Shown here piece by piece: positions 31,052 to 40,650 of a stretch of 64,000 nt of DNA. How positions within the stretch are numbered: the first letter of the stretch is position 1; every line of letters begins with the position of its first letter. This stretch comes from SZUA-36 sp963759155 (lineage in GTDB: Bacteria; Pseudomonadota; Gammaproteobacteria; Xanthomonadales; SZUA-36), in contig CAVWXX010000021.1 in assembly GCA_963759155.1 (NCBI GenBank), forward strand, positions 1-64,000. The letters run 5' to 3'. A model generated the notes under the pieces. The model worked only from the letters and a program-made list of their open reading frames with translations. It was not told where the DNA came from and searched no databases. The position numbers and the translations under genes were made by a program.

Positions 31052-32833
31052 CTACGAGGCGGGTTCATCTACCGGTTTGTCAATCACACCAATATGCAAT
31101 TCTTTCAACTGGTCATTGGAAATATTCGATGGTGCGTCCGTCAATGGGCACTGCGCCGTTGTGGTCTTCGGAAAGGCGATCACATCACGGATAGAGGGTT
31201 CACCCGCCATCAGTGCAGCGACCCGGTCCAGGCCAAAGGCGATACCGCCATGCGGTGGACAACCATATTTCAACGCTTCGAGCAGGAAGCCAAATTTCGC
31301 CTCGGCTTCTTCCTCACCGATACCGAGCAGTTCAAAAACCGCCTGTTGCATAGCGGGACGATGGATACGAATCGAGCCGCCACCAATTTCCGCACCATTC
31401 AGCACGATGTCATAACCCCTGGAGAGGGCTGTGGCCGCGTTGGCCTTTAATTCGTCGGCCGAGCCGGACTGTGGGGCGGTAAACGGGTGGTGCATGGCCG
31501 TAAAACGGCCGCTTTCCTCATCCCATTCGAACATCGGGAAGTCTGTTACCCATAGTGGGGCCCATCCATCTTCTGCCAGTTCGAGGTTTTCACCGGCACG
31601 GACCAGCAAATGCCCCATAAAGGTACTGGCTGTCAGCCAGTCACCCGCACCGAAAAACAGCAGGTCGCCACTCTGAACACCGGTTTGCTCTGCAATACCG
31701 TTCCATGCCTTGTCATCGAGGAACTTGGCAACCGGTGATTGCAATCCTTCAATACCCGCATCCAGATCGTTGACCTTTATCCAGGCCAGCCCCCTGGCGC
31801 CATAACGTGCGACAAAAGCAGTGTATTCATCGATCTGCTTCCGTGAGAACTGCGCACCACCCGGTAACCTGAGTGCCGCAACCCGTTGCTCATCATTGTT
31901 TGCCGGGCCGGAAAACACTTTAAACTCGAGGTGTTTAACGTGCTCATCAACACTGTGCAGGGACATCGGGTAGCGCAGGTCCGGTTTGTCGGAACCATAG
32001 GTTTCCATGGCATCACGCCAGGTCATACGCGGGAACGGATCGGGTAGTTCAACCTCAAGCACATCTCTGAAGACCGCCCGAACAAGACTCTCTGCTGCTG
32101 CCTGTACTTCGGGCTCTTCCACGAAGGACATCTCCATATCCAGCTGGGTAAATTCCGGCTGGCGATCGGCGCGCAAATCCTCATCCCGGAAGCAGCGGGC
32201 AATCTGGTAGTAGCGGTCCATACCGGCCATCATCAGTAATTGTTTGAACAACTGGGGTGATTGCGGCAAGGCGTAAAACTGACCCGGATTGACACGACTC
32301 GGCACCAGGTAGTCACGTGCACCCTCAGGGGTGGCCTTGGTCAGGATAGGTGTCTCAAACTCGGAGAACCCGTTTCCGTCCAGGTGTTTGTGAATGGCCT
32401 GGTTGAGTTTCGAGCGGATACGCATATTGTGCTGCATGCGTTTTCTGCGCAAATCCAGGTAACGGTAACGCAGGCGAATTTCCTCACCATCGTCGTCTGT
32501 CATCATCAAAGGCAGTGGCGCCGAGGCGTTGAGCAGTTCAACCTCATCAGCAACCAGTTCGATTTTGCCGGTTGCCATGGATTCGTTCCACTGGCTCTCA
32601 GGCCGCAGACGAACCGTACCCTTTATGCGGACGCAATATTCATTGCGCAGGCGTTCTGCATCTGCAAACGCGTCGCTTTCAGGCTCAACGACAACCTGGA
32701 CAAGACCTGCATTGTCCCTGAGACCGATAAAAATCAGCCCACCGAGATCCCGTCTGCGATCGACCCAGCCACACAATGTGACCGATTGACCATCCAGACC
32801 CTCATTGACTTCACCGCATAAATGACTACGCAT
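31052..32833 (-). CDS. aspS: Aspartyl-tRNA synthetase
   Basis: 593 residues from MRSHLCGEV at 32833; the frame to 33007 is upstream extension within fmdB. Order: OB-fold anticodon domain (VTLCGWVDRRRDLGGLIFI), class II core (YLVPSRVNPGQFYALPQSPQ, RCFRDEDLRADRQPEFTQLD), the bacterial GAD insertion (about 290-420), and motif 3 (GIAFGLDRVAAL). It charges tRNA-Asp. It begins five bases after the fmdB-like gene stop. Confidence 0.97.
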   Translation of the reverse strand: MRSHLCGEVNEGLDGQSVTLCGWVDRRRDLGGLIFIGLRDNAGLVQVVVEPESDAFADAERLRNEYCVRIKGTVRLRPESQWNESMATGKIELVADEVELLNASAPLPLMMTDDDGEEIRLRYRYLDLRRKRMQHNMRIRSKLNQAIHKHLDGNGFSEFETPILTKATPEGARDYLVPSRVNPGQFYALPQSPQLFKQLLMMAGMDRYYQIARCFRDEDLRADRQPEFTQLDMEMSFVEEPEVQAAAESLVRAVFRDVLEVELPDPFPRMTWRDAMETYGSDKPDLRYPMSLHSVDEHVKHLEFKVFSGPANNDEQRVAALRLPGGAQFSRKQIDEYTAFVARYGARGLAWIKVNDLDAGIEGLQSPVAKFLDDKAWNGIAEQTGVQSGDLLFFGAGDWLTASTFMGHLLVRAGENLELAEDGWAPLWVTDFPMFEWDEESGRFTAMHHPFTAPQSGSADELKANAATALSRGYDIVLNGAEIGGGSIRIHRPAMQQAVFELLGIGEEEAEAKFGFLLEALKYGCPPHGGIAFGLDRVAALMAGEPSIRDVIAFPKTTTAQCPLTDAPSNISNDQLKELHIGVIDKPVDEPAS

Positions 32834-32837
32834 GACA

Positions 32838-33158
32838 TTATTCCTTGCTGGCTGATTTTGCCGCTGGTTTGGTTTCCGGCTTTTTAGTGCCGCCTGGAGT
32901 TGAAGGTTTTTCAGATTTCGCACTGCTGGTGGTGCTTGAACTCTTGTCCGAAGCATCCGCCAGGTTGCGCTTATTATCCTTTTTAAAATCAGTCTCATAC
33001 CAGCCACCGCCTTTCAGGCGGAAAGCTGCCGCTGATACCAGGCGCTTGAGATCCGGACGCTTGCATTCCGGGCAATCGACCAGGTCGCCCTCACTCATTT
33101 TCTGAAGTTTTTCGAGCCTGTGTTCACAGGACTCACATCGATACTCATAAATCGGCAC
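32838..33158 (-). CDS. FmdB-family zinc-ribbon protein
   Basis: 106 residues. Two CxxC pairs in YRCESCEHRLEKLQK and VDCPECKRPDLKRLVS form the zinc ribbon. A GGGWYETDFK segment follows, then a low-complexity Ser/Lys/Thr tail. These small proteins commonly precede aspS in proteobacteria. A regulatory role is assumed from family annotation only. Confidence 0.88.
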   Translation of the reverse strand: MPIYEYRCESCEHRLEKLQKMSEGDLVDCPECKRPDLKRLVSAAAFRLKGGGWYETDFKKDNKRNLADASDKSSSTTSSAKSEKPSTPGGTKKPETKPAAKSASKE

Positions 33159-33390
33159 TGCTACTACTCCTGACTTCGATCAACCCGTATTCAAGCACGG
33201 GGTCGGCAATTATAAACGCTGATGACTCCGGAAGGCATTAAATGGGGATTGTTATTTCTTTTTACAGTACCGGCGGCTACATCGGCCTCACTGACTTGTC
33301 AAAACTACCCGGGAGCCGGGCAAATTTGGCACAAACATTGGTGCGGTTTGGTATAGTGTTTACCCTTTTTGGAAACACCAAGAGACACCC

Positions 33391-35076
33391 ATGAAAACCA
33401 AGATTATTGTTTCTGCCATCTTGCTCGCCAGCCTGCTTTCTGCGTGCGAAAAAGACACCCCGGTGGTGACCGCAGCACCGGCCGAATCAGCGCCTGTCGA
33501 AACAGCCGTCGCGGCGTCGGCTGAAGCCGAAACCCCTTCCCGTTTTGATATCTATGCCGAGGTCAATTTGACCACGGATCTCAGTCACCTCAGTGCCAAT
33601 CAGAGACAAATGATCGGTTTGCTGATTGATGCCGCCAAAATCACCGATGACATTTTCTGGCAACAGGTCTGGGGTGATAAGGACGAATTGCTCGATAGCA
33701 TTGATGACAACAAGATGAGACGTTTCGCCGACTATAATTATGGACCGTGGGATCGTCTTGCCGCAGACCAGCCATTTATTGAAAGTTATGGCCCCCGCCC
33801 GCCCGGCGCCCGGTTTTATCCGGAAGATATGACCAAGGCTGAGTTCGAAGCCTGGCAACAGGAAGGCAAAGACGAACAGTATTCGCTGGTCCGGCGCGAT
33901 GCCGATGGCGGCCTGATCCTGGTGCCTTACAGCAAAGCATTCGAATCCCAGATTGGCGACATTGCGGAGTTACTTTTGAAGGCGTCCGAATTGGCCGAGG
34001 ATAAAGAGTTTGCGAATTACCTGAAATTGCGTGCTGAGGCCTTGAAAAGCGACGACTACCAGGCATCGGACATGGCCTGGATGGACATGAAAAACAATCC
34101 GATTGAGCTGGTTATCGGCCCCATCGAAACCTACCAGGATGCCTTGTACGGCTACCGTGCAGCATTTGAAACCTTTGTACTGATCAAGGATATGGCCTGG
34201 AGTGAGCGCCTGGCACGTTTCGCAAAATACATGCCCGACTTGCAGCGAGGCTTACCGGTGGATGAAGCCTACAAGGCGGAAGTACCCGGCTCAGATGCTG
34301 ATTTGAATGCATATGACCTGGCCTATTGTGCAGGTGATTGTAATTCCGGCTCAAAAACCATCGCGATCAACCTGCCCAATGATGAGGAAGTACAGCTGGC
34401 CAAGGGCACCCGCCGCCTGCAGATCAAGAACTCCATGCTGGCCAAGTTCAACCAGATCCTGATGCCGATTGCCGGTGAATTGATCGCAGAAGACCAGCGT
34501 CAGCACATCACCTTTGATGCATTTTTCGGTAACACCATGTTTCACGAGGTTGCCCATGGCCTGGGTATTAAAAACACCCTCGATGGATCCGGCACCGTGA
34601 GACAGGCCCTGAAAGAACACGCCTCAGCACTGGAAGAAGGCAAGGCGGATATCCTTGGTCTGTACATGGTACAAAAGCTACGCGAAAACGGAGAGATTAC
34701 CGAGGGCGAGATAATGGATAACTACGTGACCTTCCTCGCCGGCATTTTCAGATCCATTCGGTTTGGCGCCAGCAGTGCGCATGGACGTGCCAACATGATC
34801 AGGTTTAATTACTTCAGTGACGCCGGCGCCTTTACCCGTGACCCGGATACCGGCACCTACCGTGTCAACGTGGTTGAGTTTGAACAGGCAATTAAAAATC
34901 TCGGCAACGACATCCTGGTATTGCAGGGCAATGGCAGTTACGACGCCGTGGCTGCATTTGTGGCCGAAAAAGGTAATGTCAGCTCCGAGTTGCAAGCCGA
35001 CCTGAACCGCCTGGACGCGATCAGCATTCCGGTGGATATCATTTACCAGCAGGGTAAAGAACAGCTCGGTCTGTAA
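33391..35076 (+). CDS. M49-like zinc peptidase lipoprotein
   Basis: 561 residues. The lipobox LLSAC makes Cys19 the lipidation site, and an Ala/Glu/Pro linker follows. The zinc site is HEVAH (385-389), with EEGKAD (415-420) likely giving the third ligand. This follows the pattern of bacterial relatives of dipeptidyl peptidase III (M49), which have HExxH or HExxxH and an EEx(R/K)AD motif. Other family-like elements are NLPNDEEVQLAKGTRRLQIK and ASALEEGKADILG. Location is probably periplasmic, membrane-anchored. It stands alone before proB and is divergent from fmdB/aspS. Its peptide substrate is unknown. Confidence 0.78.
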   Translation: MKTKIIVSAILLASLLSACEKDTPVVTAAPAESAPVETAVAASAEAETPSRFDIYAEVNLTTDLSHLSANQRQMIGLLIDAAKITDDIFWQQVWGDKDELLDSIDDNKMRRFADYNYGPWDRLAADQPFIESYGPRPPGARFYPEDMTKAEFEAWQQEGKDEQYSLVRRDADGGLILVPYSKAFESQIGDIAELLLKASELAEDKEFANYLKLRAEALKSDDYQASDMAWMDMKNNPIELVIGPIETYQDALYGYRAAFETFVLIKDMAWSERLARFAKYMPDLQRGLPVDEAYKAEVPGSDADLNAYDLAYCAGDCNSGSKTIAINLPNDEEVQLAKGTRRLQIKNSMLAKFNQILMPIAGELIAEDQRQHITFDAFFGNTMFHEVAHGLGIKNTLDGSGTVRQALKEHASALEEGKADILGLYMVQKLRENGEITEGEIMDNYVTFLAGIFRSIRFGASSAHGRANMIRFNYFSDAGAFTRDPDTGTYRVNVVEFEQAIKNLGNDILVLQGNGSYDAVAAFVAEKGNVSSELQADLNRLDAISIPVDIIYQQGKEQLGL

Positions 35077-35097
35077 TTGCAAAGTTGATATTGCCTG

Positions 35098-36174
35098 ATG
35101 AGTAAACGAATCGTCGTCAAAATTGGCAGCCAGGTTCTTTGTAGCCACGACGGCACATTGAACCGCGATGTGCTGTCAAACCTGGTCAGCCAGTTAGCCG
35201 GTCTGCAGGCGGATGGCTGGCAGGTACTGCTGGTATCTTCAGGTGCTGTTGCAGCCGGCAGGGGTCTTCAGACTGAACAATTACGCCGTATCGCTGACCC
35301 CGTCGCCCGCAAACAGGTTTTGGCAGCGACCGGCCAGGTCCGCCTGATGGAAACCTACCGTGAGTTGTTTGCGCAACAGTCGCTAACCATCGCACAGGTG
35401 CTGGCCACCAAGAGCGATTTCCAGACACGCCGGCATTATCTGAACATGCGTGGCTGCATCGAAGCACTTTTAACAGCCGGTATCGTACCGGTGGTCAATG
35501 AGAATGACGTGGTTTCGGTCACCGAACTGATGTTCACCGACAATGACGAACTCGCAGGCTTGCTGGCAGGTATGGTTAATGCAGAACTCCTGTGCCTGCT
35601 CAGCACGGTACCGGGGGTCTACGATGGTGATCCTGATAATGCCGCGACCCGATGCATAGAACGCTGGGATGATGAGCGCTACCAGACCGAGGACATCGTT
35701 TCACGCGGCACCTCCACGTTGGGGCGCGGTGGTATGAACAGCAAACTGGCGATTGCACGAAAAGTCGCCAGGCTGGGCACCGAAGTGGTCATTGCGGATG
35801 GAACAGACCCCCAGATCATGGACAAAATACTTGGTGAAAACCAGGCCGGTACGCATTTCCCGGTGATTGGCGATGCCTCATCCGCCAAACGGTGGCTGGC
35901 AAGTGCAGACGACCATGCAACCGGTTCTGTCACGGTTAACCCGGGTGCGGAAGAGGCCCTGTTGGATAGTACCCGTCTGACCAGTTTGCTATTGGTTGGC
36001 ATCGAGTCTGTCGAAGGCAGTTTTGATCGTGGTGATGTTATCCAGATTCTCAGCTCATCCGGAAAGGCGATCGGCTGCGGACAGGCGCGCTATGATCACA
36101 GGGATGCGACAAAGTTGATTGGCCAGCGGGGCCATAAACCGCTGGTTCATTATGATTATCTTTATTTGTGGTAG
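35098..36174 (+). CDS. proB: Glutamate 5-kinase
   Basis: 358 residues. The amino-acid kinase domain (VVKIGSQVLCSHDGTLN, VSSGAVAAGRG, VVNENDVVSVTE, FTDNDELAG, GRGGMNSKLAIARKV) is followed by a C-terminal PUA domain (about 265-358; GSVTVNPGAEEAL, FDRGDVIQI). It catalyses the first step of proline synthesis and is feedback-inhibited by proline in relatives. proA follows 12 bases later. Confidence 0.96.
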   Translation: MSKRIVVKIGSQVLCSHDGTLNRDVLSNLVSQLAGLQADGWQVLLVSSGAVAAGRGLQTEQLRRIADPVARKQVLAATGQVRLMETYRELFAQQSLTIAQVLATKSDFQTRRHYLNMRGCIEALLTAGIVPVVNENDVVSVTELMFTDNDELAGLLAGMVNAELLCLLSTVPGVYDGDPDNAATRCIERWDDERYQTEDIVSRGTSTLGRGGMNSKLAIARKVARLGTEVVIADGTDPQIMDKILGENQAGTHFPVIGDASSAKRWLASADDHATGSVTVNPGAEEALLDSTRLTSLLLVGIESVEGSFDRGDVIQILSSSGKAIGCGQARYDHRDATKLIGQRGHKPLVHYDYLYLW

Positions 36175-36186
36175 GTGGTTTCGTTA

Positions 36187-37451
36187 ATGAGTAATCAGCA
36201 AGAGTACCTGGAACAGGGTTTAATCAAGACACGTGAAGCAGCACGTACACTGGCAGGTTTTGACAACGCAAAGATTCGCGAAGTGCTCGAAGCACTGGCC
36301 AGTCGAACGATGGAGGCTGAAGCTCAGATTCTTGAAGCCAACCGCAGCGACCTTTCCCGCATGCCGGAATCAGACCCGAAATACGATCGTCTGCTACTGA
36401 ACTCCCAGCGTCTTGCCGATATCGCACACGATTTACGTTGTGTTGCCGCATTGCCTTCACCCGTTGGTGAAATACTTGAGCAAAGGCAACTGGATAACGG
36501 TATTAGAACTCAACAAAAGTTCGCGTACCCATGGGTGTTATCGCGGTTATTTTCGAATCCCGGCCGAATGTTACTTTCGATGTTTTCGCCTTATGTCTGA
36601 AAACCCTGAATGCCTGTGTGCTCAAAGGCAGCAGTGATGCGCATGACACCAACCGCGTGGTGGTCGGCATCATGCATGAGGTGTTAACAGAGCATGGTAT
36701 TGATCCCGCCGTGGTGTTTCTTGCACCACCACAACGTGAATACCTTTCAGACATATTGCAGGCGACCGAATCCATTGACCTCGCCATCCCGCGTGGCTCC
36801 AAGGGACTGATTGATTTTGTCCGTGATAATGCCAGGATACCGGTGATTGAAACCGGCGCCGGAATCGTGCACACCTATGTTGATGCCAGTGCGGATCTGG
36901 CAAAGGCAAAAGCCATCATCACCAACGCCAAGACCCGCCGTGTCAGCGTATGCAACGCACTGGATACCTTGATACTGCACCGCGACCTGTTGCCGGAATT
37001 GCCGGCATTGATGGCCGTGATGGGTGAAGACTTTCAGGTTGAAGTGTATGCCGATGAGGACGCTTACGATGCACTGCAGGGACACTATGCCGCCAGCCTG
37101 AACCCTGCCTCACCTGAGCACTTTGGCACAGAGTTTTTGTCGATGAAAATGTCGATCAAAACCGTATCCGGCCTTGATGAAGCACTGGAACACATCCACC
37201 GTTATAGCTCCAAACACTCCGAGGCCATCGTCGCCGAGGACCCTTCGGTCATCGAGCAGTTCCTGAACAACGTTGATGCGGCCGCTGTTTATGCCAATAC
37301 CTCCACCGCATTCACCGATGGCGGTCAATTTGGCATGGGTGCAGAAATTGGTATCAGCACGCAAAAACTCCATGCAAGAGGCCCAATGGCTTTACCGGAA
37401 CTGACAAGTTACAAGTGGGTCGTTAAAGGCTCCGGTCAAACACGAACCTAA
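36187..37451 (+). pseudogene. proA: Gamma-glutamyl phosphate reductase, single frameshift
   Basis: ProA reduces glutamyl phosphate to the semialdehyde using NADPH. The first frame from the ATG at 36187 runs to DNGIRTQQKFAYPW and stops at 36600. The correct continuation KVRVPMGVIAVIFESRPNVT is in the next frame and runs to 37451, with the catalytic cysteine region TRRVSVCNALDTLI intact. One A missing from the AAAA run at 36515-36518 explains the shift; with five A the protein is 421 residues, normal for ProA. Homopolymer contraction is a common sequencing artefact, and the neighbouring proB is intact. Confidence 0.85.
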
Positions 37452-37497
37452 ATACTGCTTTTAATACGTAAAATCCCGGCACAATACAGCAGTAGGG

Positions 37498-37773
37498 GTT
37501 GGGTACCTTCCACTGGGACCTTAAAAAACAGGGATGTTTTTTAAGAGCTTACAGGGATGTACTTGCAGCGTGTCCCAGGGGAAGGTACCCAACTCCTGAT
37601 GCGGGATTCCTGTGCCATTTTTCGATAGATGTACCCCAAGACGGTAAGAATTCAGTTTTCCACGGTGGGGGTCCGCCAGAAGCCGGGTGTACCTCCTGAG
37701 ACACGCTGCTAGTACATCCCTGTAAGCTCTCAACCAACATCCATGTTGGTTAAGGTCTCAGGAGGTACACCCG
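37498..37773. repeat. Intergenic element of nested inverted repeats
   Basis: At least five dyads are packed in 276 bases. They are GTTGGGTACCTTCC (37498-37511) with its complement at 37580-37593; CTTAAAAAAC (37520-37529) with GTTTTTTAAG (37536-37545); a 34-base arm starting GAGCTTACAGGGATGTACTT (37545-37578) with a near-complement at 37695-37729; AACCAACAT (37732-37740) with ATGTTGGTT (37743-37751); and a perfect 19-base arm at 37684-37702 with 37755-37773. Short frames on both strands are by-products. It lies between convergent proA and clpB and could terminate both. Confidence 0.8.
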
Positions 37774-37864
37774 ACTCCTGACGTACTGTGCAAATCTGAA
37801 TCGCTGCTCGCTGTTGTGATAAAGGCTACAGGTGCGCAATGAATCACACACCTGCCCTCATTGA

Positions 37865-40432
37865 TCAGTTAAAGCAGAGCATTCCGTCTTCGACGTCGAC
37901 GTGCACCACTTCACCTGATGAAAAATCGCCTGCCAGGATTTTCTGCGCCAGCGGATTCTCGATCTTCTGCTGAATAGCACGCTTCAGCGGTCTCGCACCG
38001 TAAACCGGGTCAAATCCCGCCTTCGCCAATAAGGCCAGGGCCTGATCGCTGACTTCCATTTCAAGTCCGGAGTGCACCAGGCGTTTACGCAGCAAGTCCA
38101 ATTGGATACCGGCGATCAAAGTGATCTGTGCCTGGTCGAGCGGATGGAATACCACCAGTTCGTCGACACGGTTGATGAACTCAGGCCGGAAATGATGGCC
38201 AACAACCTCCATCACCGCTGACTTCATCGCATCGTAGCCCTCGGATGCCATATCCTGGATACGGGCGGAGCCAAGGTTGGATGTCATGACGATAACGGTG
38301 TTACGAAAATCTACCGTGCGTCCGTGACCATCGGTCAGGCGGCCATCGTCCAGCACCTGCAAAAGGATATTGAACACATCCGAATGCGCTTTTTCCACTT
38401 CATCCAGCAGGATCACCGAATAAGGCCGGCGCCGAACTGCCTCTGTTAAGTAGCCACCCTCTTCGTAACCAACATATCCCGGGGGTGCACCAATGAGTCG
38501 AGCCACGGAGTGTTTTTCCATGAACTCTGACATATCGATACGCACCATGGCCTCCTCGGTATCGAACATGAACTCTGCCAATGATTTACATAGTTCTGTT
38601 TTACCGACACCCGTGGGGCCCAGGAACAGGAAGGAACCGATGGGTCGATTGGCATCCGATAAACCGGCGCGTGAACGACGGATCGCGTCGGACACTGCTG
38701 TCACGGCTTCATTCTGCCCGATCACGCGCTTGTGCAGGGCCTCTTCCATGCGCAACAGCTTGTCGCGTTCGCCTTCGAGCATGCGGGATACCGGGATACC
38801 GGTCCAGCGGGAGACGACTTCTGCAATCTCATCTTCGGTCACGCTGGTACGCAACAGGGTGAATTCTGCCTGCTCGCCTTTCTCGGCGGTCTCCAGGGCG
38901 GCTTCCAACTCGGGAATACGTCCGTATTGAAGTTCGGACATACGGGCAAGATCACTGGCGCGCCGGGCTGTTTCCAACTCGGCACGGGCGCGTTCGAGGT
39001 CTTCCTTGATATGGGTTGTGCCCTTCACTGCGGCTTTTTCCGCTTTCCAGACTTCCTCCAGATCGGAAAACTTGCGTTCCAGCTTTTCAATGGTTTCATC
39101 AAGGTCAGCGAGCCGCTGAAGGGATGCTTCATCCTTTTCTTTTTGCAGCGCCACACGTTGAATTTTCTGCTGGATCAAACGACGCTCCAGGCGGTCCAGT
39201 TTCTCCGGCTTGGAATCGATTTCCATGCGGATACGCGAGGCCGCTTCATCCATCAGGTCGATGGCCTTGTCCGGCAGTTGCCGGTCGCTGATATAACGAT
39301 GCGACAGGGTCACTGCCGCCACAAGGGCCGGATCGGTGATATCAACACCGTGATGCACCTCGTAACGCTCCTGCAGGCCACGAAGAATAGCAATGGTGTC
39401 TTCCACCGATGGTTCACCGACAAATACTTTCTGGAAACGACGCTCCAAAGCGGCATCTTTTTCCATGTACTGCCGGTATTCATCAAGCGTGGTCGCACCG
39501 ATACAGTGCAGTTCACCACGCGCCAGTGCCGGTTTGAGCATATTGCCGGCGTCCATCGAACCCTCGGCTTTGCCGGCACCAACGATGGTGTGGATCTCAT
39601 CGATAAACAGGATGACATTGCCTTCCTGTTTGCTGAGATCATTCAATAGCGCTTTTAAGCGTTCTTCGAACTCACCTCTGAATTTGGCACCGGCGATCAG
39701 CGCACCCATGTCCAGCGACAGAACCCGCTTGCCTTTAAGGCCTTCAGGCACTTCACCGTTGACAATACGTTGCGCCATGCCTTCCACGATGGCGGTTTTA
39801 CCCACACCGGGTTCGCCCATCAATATCGGGTTGTTCTTGGTCCTGCGTTGTAAAACCTGGATACAACGACGGATTTCCTCATCCCTGCCGATCACCGGAT
39901 CGAGTTTTGACTGTTCCGCTCTCTCGGTCAGGTCGATGGTGTATTTTTCCAGTGCCTGGCGGGACTCTTCGGCATTGGGGTCATTGACCTGCTCACCACC
40001 GCGCATTTCATCGACGGCTTTTTCAATCGCATCGCGGTTGGCGCCGGTCTGCTTTAATAAATCGGCGACCGCGCCTTTAACATCCATTGCCGCCAATACA
40101 AATAACTCACTGGCGATGTACTGGTCATCACGTTTCTGCGCCAGTTTATCGGTTACGGTTAATATTTTGACGGTGTCATTGGAGAAGGTGATTTCCCCCG
40201 CTGCCCCCGAAACCCTGGGCAGAGAATCGAGTCGTTCACCGAGTTGTGAACGCAGTGCATTGACCTTCACACCGGCCCTGGTTAACAGGTGACGGATAGA
40301 GCCGCCCTCCTGATCCAGCAGCGCGACCATGACGTGCTCCGGTTCGATCAGTTGATTATCCCGTCCAACGGCAAGGCTCTGCGCATCTGCCAGCGCTAAC
40401 TGGAACTTACTGGTTAGTTTGTCCATTCGCAT
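37865..40432 (-). CDS. clpB: ATP-dependent disaggregase ClpB
   Basis: 855 residues, full length for the family. The N-domain (TSKFQLALADAQSLAVGRD) is followed by the first AAA+ module with GEPGVGKTAIVEG and VILFIDEIHTIVGAG, a coiled-coil middle domain (about 405-525), and the second module with GPTGVGKTELCKSLAE and VILLDEVEKAHSDVFN. With DnaK it rescues aggregated proteins. A heat-shock-like promoter lies upstream (40488-40516). Confidence 0.97.
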   Translation of the reverse strand: MRMDKLTSKFQLALADAQSLAVGRDNQLIEPEHVMVALLDQEGGSIRHLLTRAGVKVNALRSQLGERLDSLPRVSGAAGEITFSNDTVKILTVTDKLAQKRDDQYIASELFVLAAMDVKGAVADLLKQTGANRDAIEKAVDEMRGGEQVNDPNAEESRQALEKYTIDLTERAEQSKLDPVIGRDEEIRRCIQVLQRRTKNNPILMGEPGVGKTAIVEGMAQRIVNGEVPEGLKGKRVLSLDMGALIAGAKFRGEFEERLKALLNDLSKQEGNVILFIDEIHTIVGAGKAEGSMDAGNMLKPALARGELHCIGATTLDEYRQYMEKDAALERRFQKVFVGEPSVEDTIAILRGLQERYEVHHGVDITDPALVAAVTLSHRYISDRQLPDKAIDLMDEAASRIRMEIDSKPEKLDRLERRLIQQKIQRVALQKEKDEASLQRLADLDETIEKLERKFSDLEEVWKAEKAAVKGTTHIKEDLERARAELETARRASDLARMSELQYGRIPELEAALETAEKGEQAEFTLLRTSVTEDEIAEVVSRWTGIPVSRMLEGERDKLLRMEEALHKRVIGQNEAVTAVSDAIRRSRAGLSDANRPIGSFLFLGPTGVGKTELCKSLAEFMFDTEEAMVRIDMSEFMEKHSVARLIGAPPGYVGYEEGGYLTEAVRRRPYSVILLDEVEKAHSDVFNILLQVLDDGRLTDGHGRTVDFRNTVIVMTSNLGSARIQDMASEGYDAMKSAVMEVVGHHFRPEFINRVDELVVFHPLDQAQITLIAGIQLDLLRKRLVHSGLEMEVSDQALALLAKAGFDPVYGARPLKRAIQQKIENPLAQKILAGDFSSGEVVHVDVEDGMLCFN

Positions 40433-40487
40433 TGTTAATTCCTCTATGTATTTTGGTGCCGTTCCAAGACGGACTCTGATGAGGATT

Positions 40488-40516
40488 AGTTGCGGTCTGA
40501 TGCATGGAAAATCAAG
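40488..40516 (-). promoter_or_regulatory. Possible sigma-32 promoter for clpB
   Basis: On the minus strand, CTTGATT (40516-40510) and CCGCAACT (40495-40488) are 14 bases apart, close to the heat-shock consensus CTTGAAA and CCCCATnT. The site is about 56 bases upstream of the clpB start. Confidence 0.4.
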
Positions 40517-40589
40517 ACGTTGTTTTTAGGGCCGTGCGACCCAAAGGAGACTATTCTTTTTTGAATATCAATTTGTTAAAAGAGGTTTT

Positions 40590-40650
40590 ACCCGGGCGCC
40601 ACAGGCCTCTTCCCGGGTTATTTACCCAGGTCATTTACCCGGGTCATCTA
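40590..40650 (-). repeat. Hairpin and three 13-base tandem repeats at the end of the DUF389 gene
   Basis: CCCGGGTTATTTA, CCCAGGTCATTTA and CCCGGGTCATCTA (40612-40650) are tandem 13-mers. The third contains the stop codon of the gene at 40648. ACCCGGG at 40590-40596 pairs with CCCGGGT at 40612-40618 to make a terminator-like stem. Confidence 0.65.

Noticed and set aside
33321..33357. Sigma-70 promoter before the M49-like gene
   Set aside because: TATAGT at 33352 is acceptable but the only TTGGCA is 20 bases away, too far for a confident call.
37499..37740. Several 60-70-residue frames on both strands between proA and clpB
   Set aside because: They arise from the inverted-repeat element, repeat the same peptides in both directions and have no ribosome sites.
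38732..39649. 305-residue open frame on the plus strand opposite clpB
   Set aside because: It mirrors the codon pattern of the well-conserved clpB gene, has no start context and no recognisable domain. Similar long antisense frames opposite the DUF1254 genes (for example 7939-8550 and 10359-11012) were rejected for the same reason.
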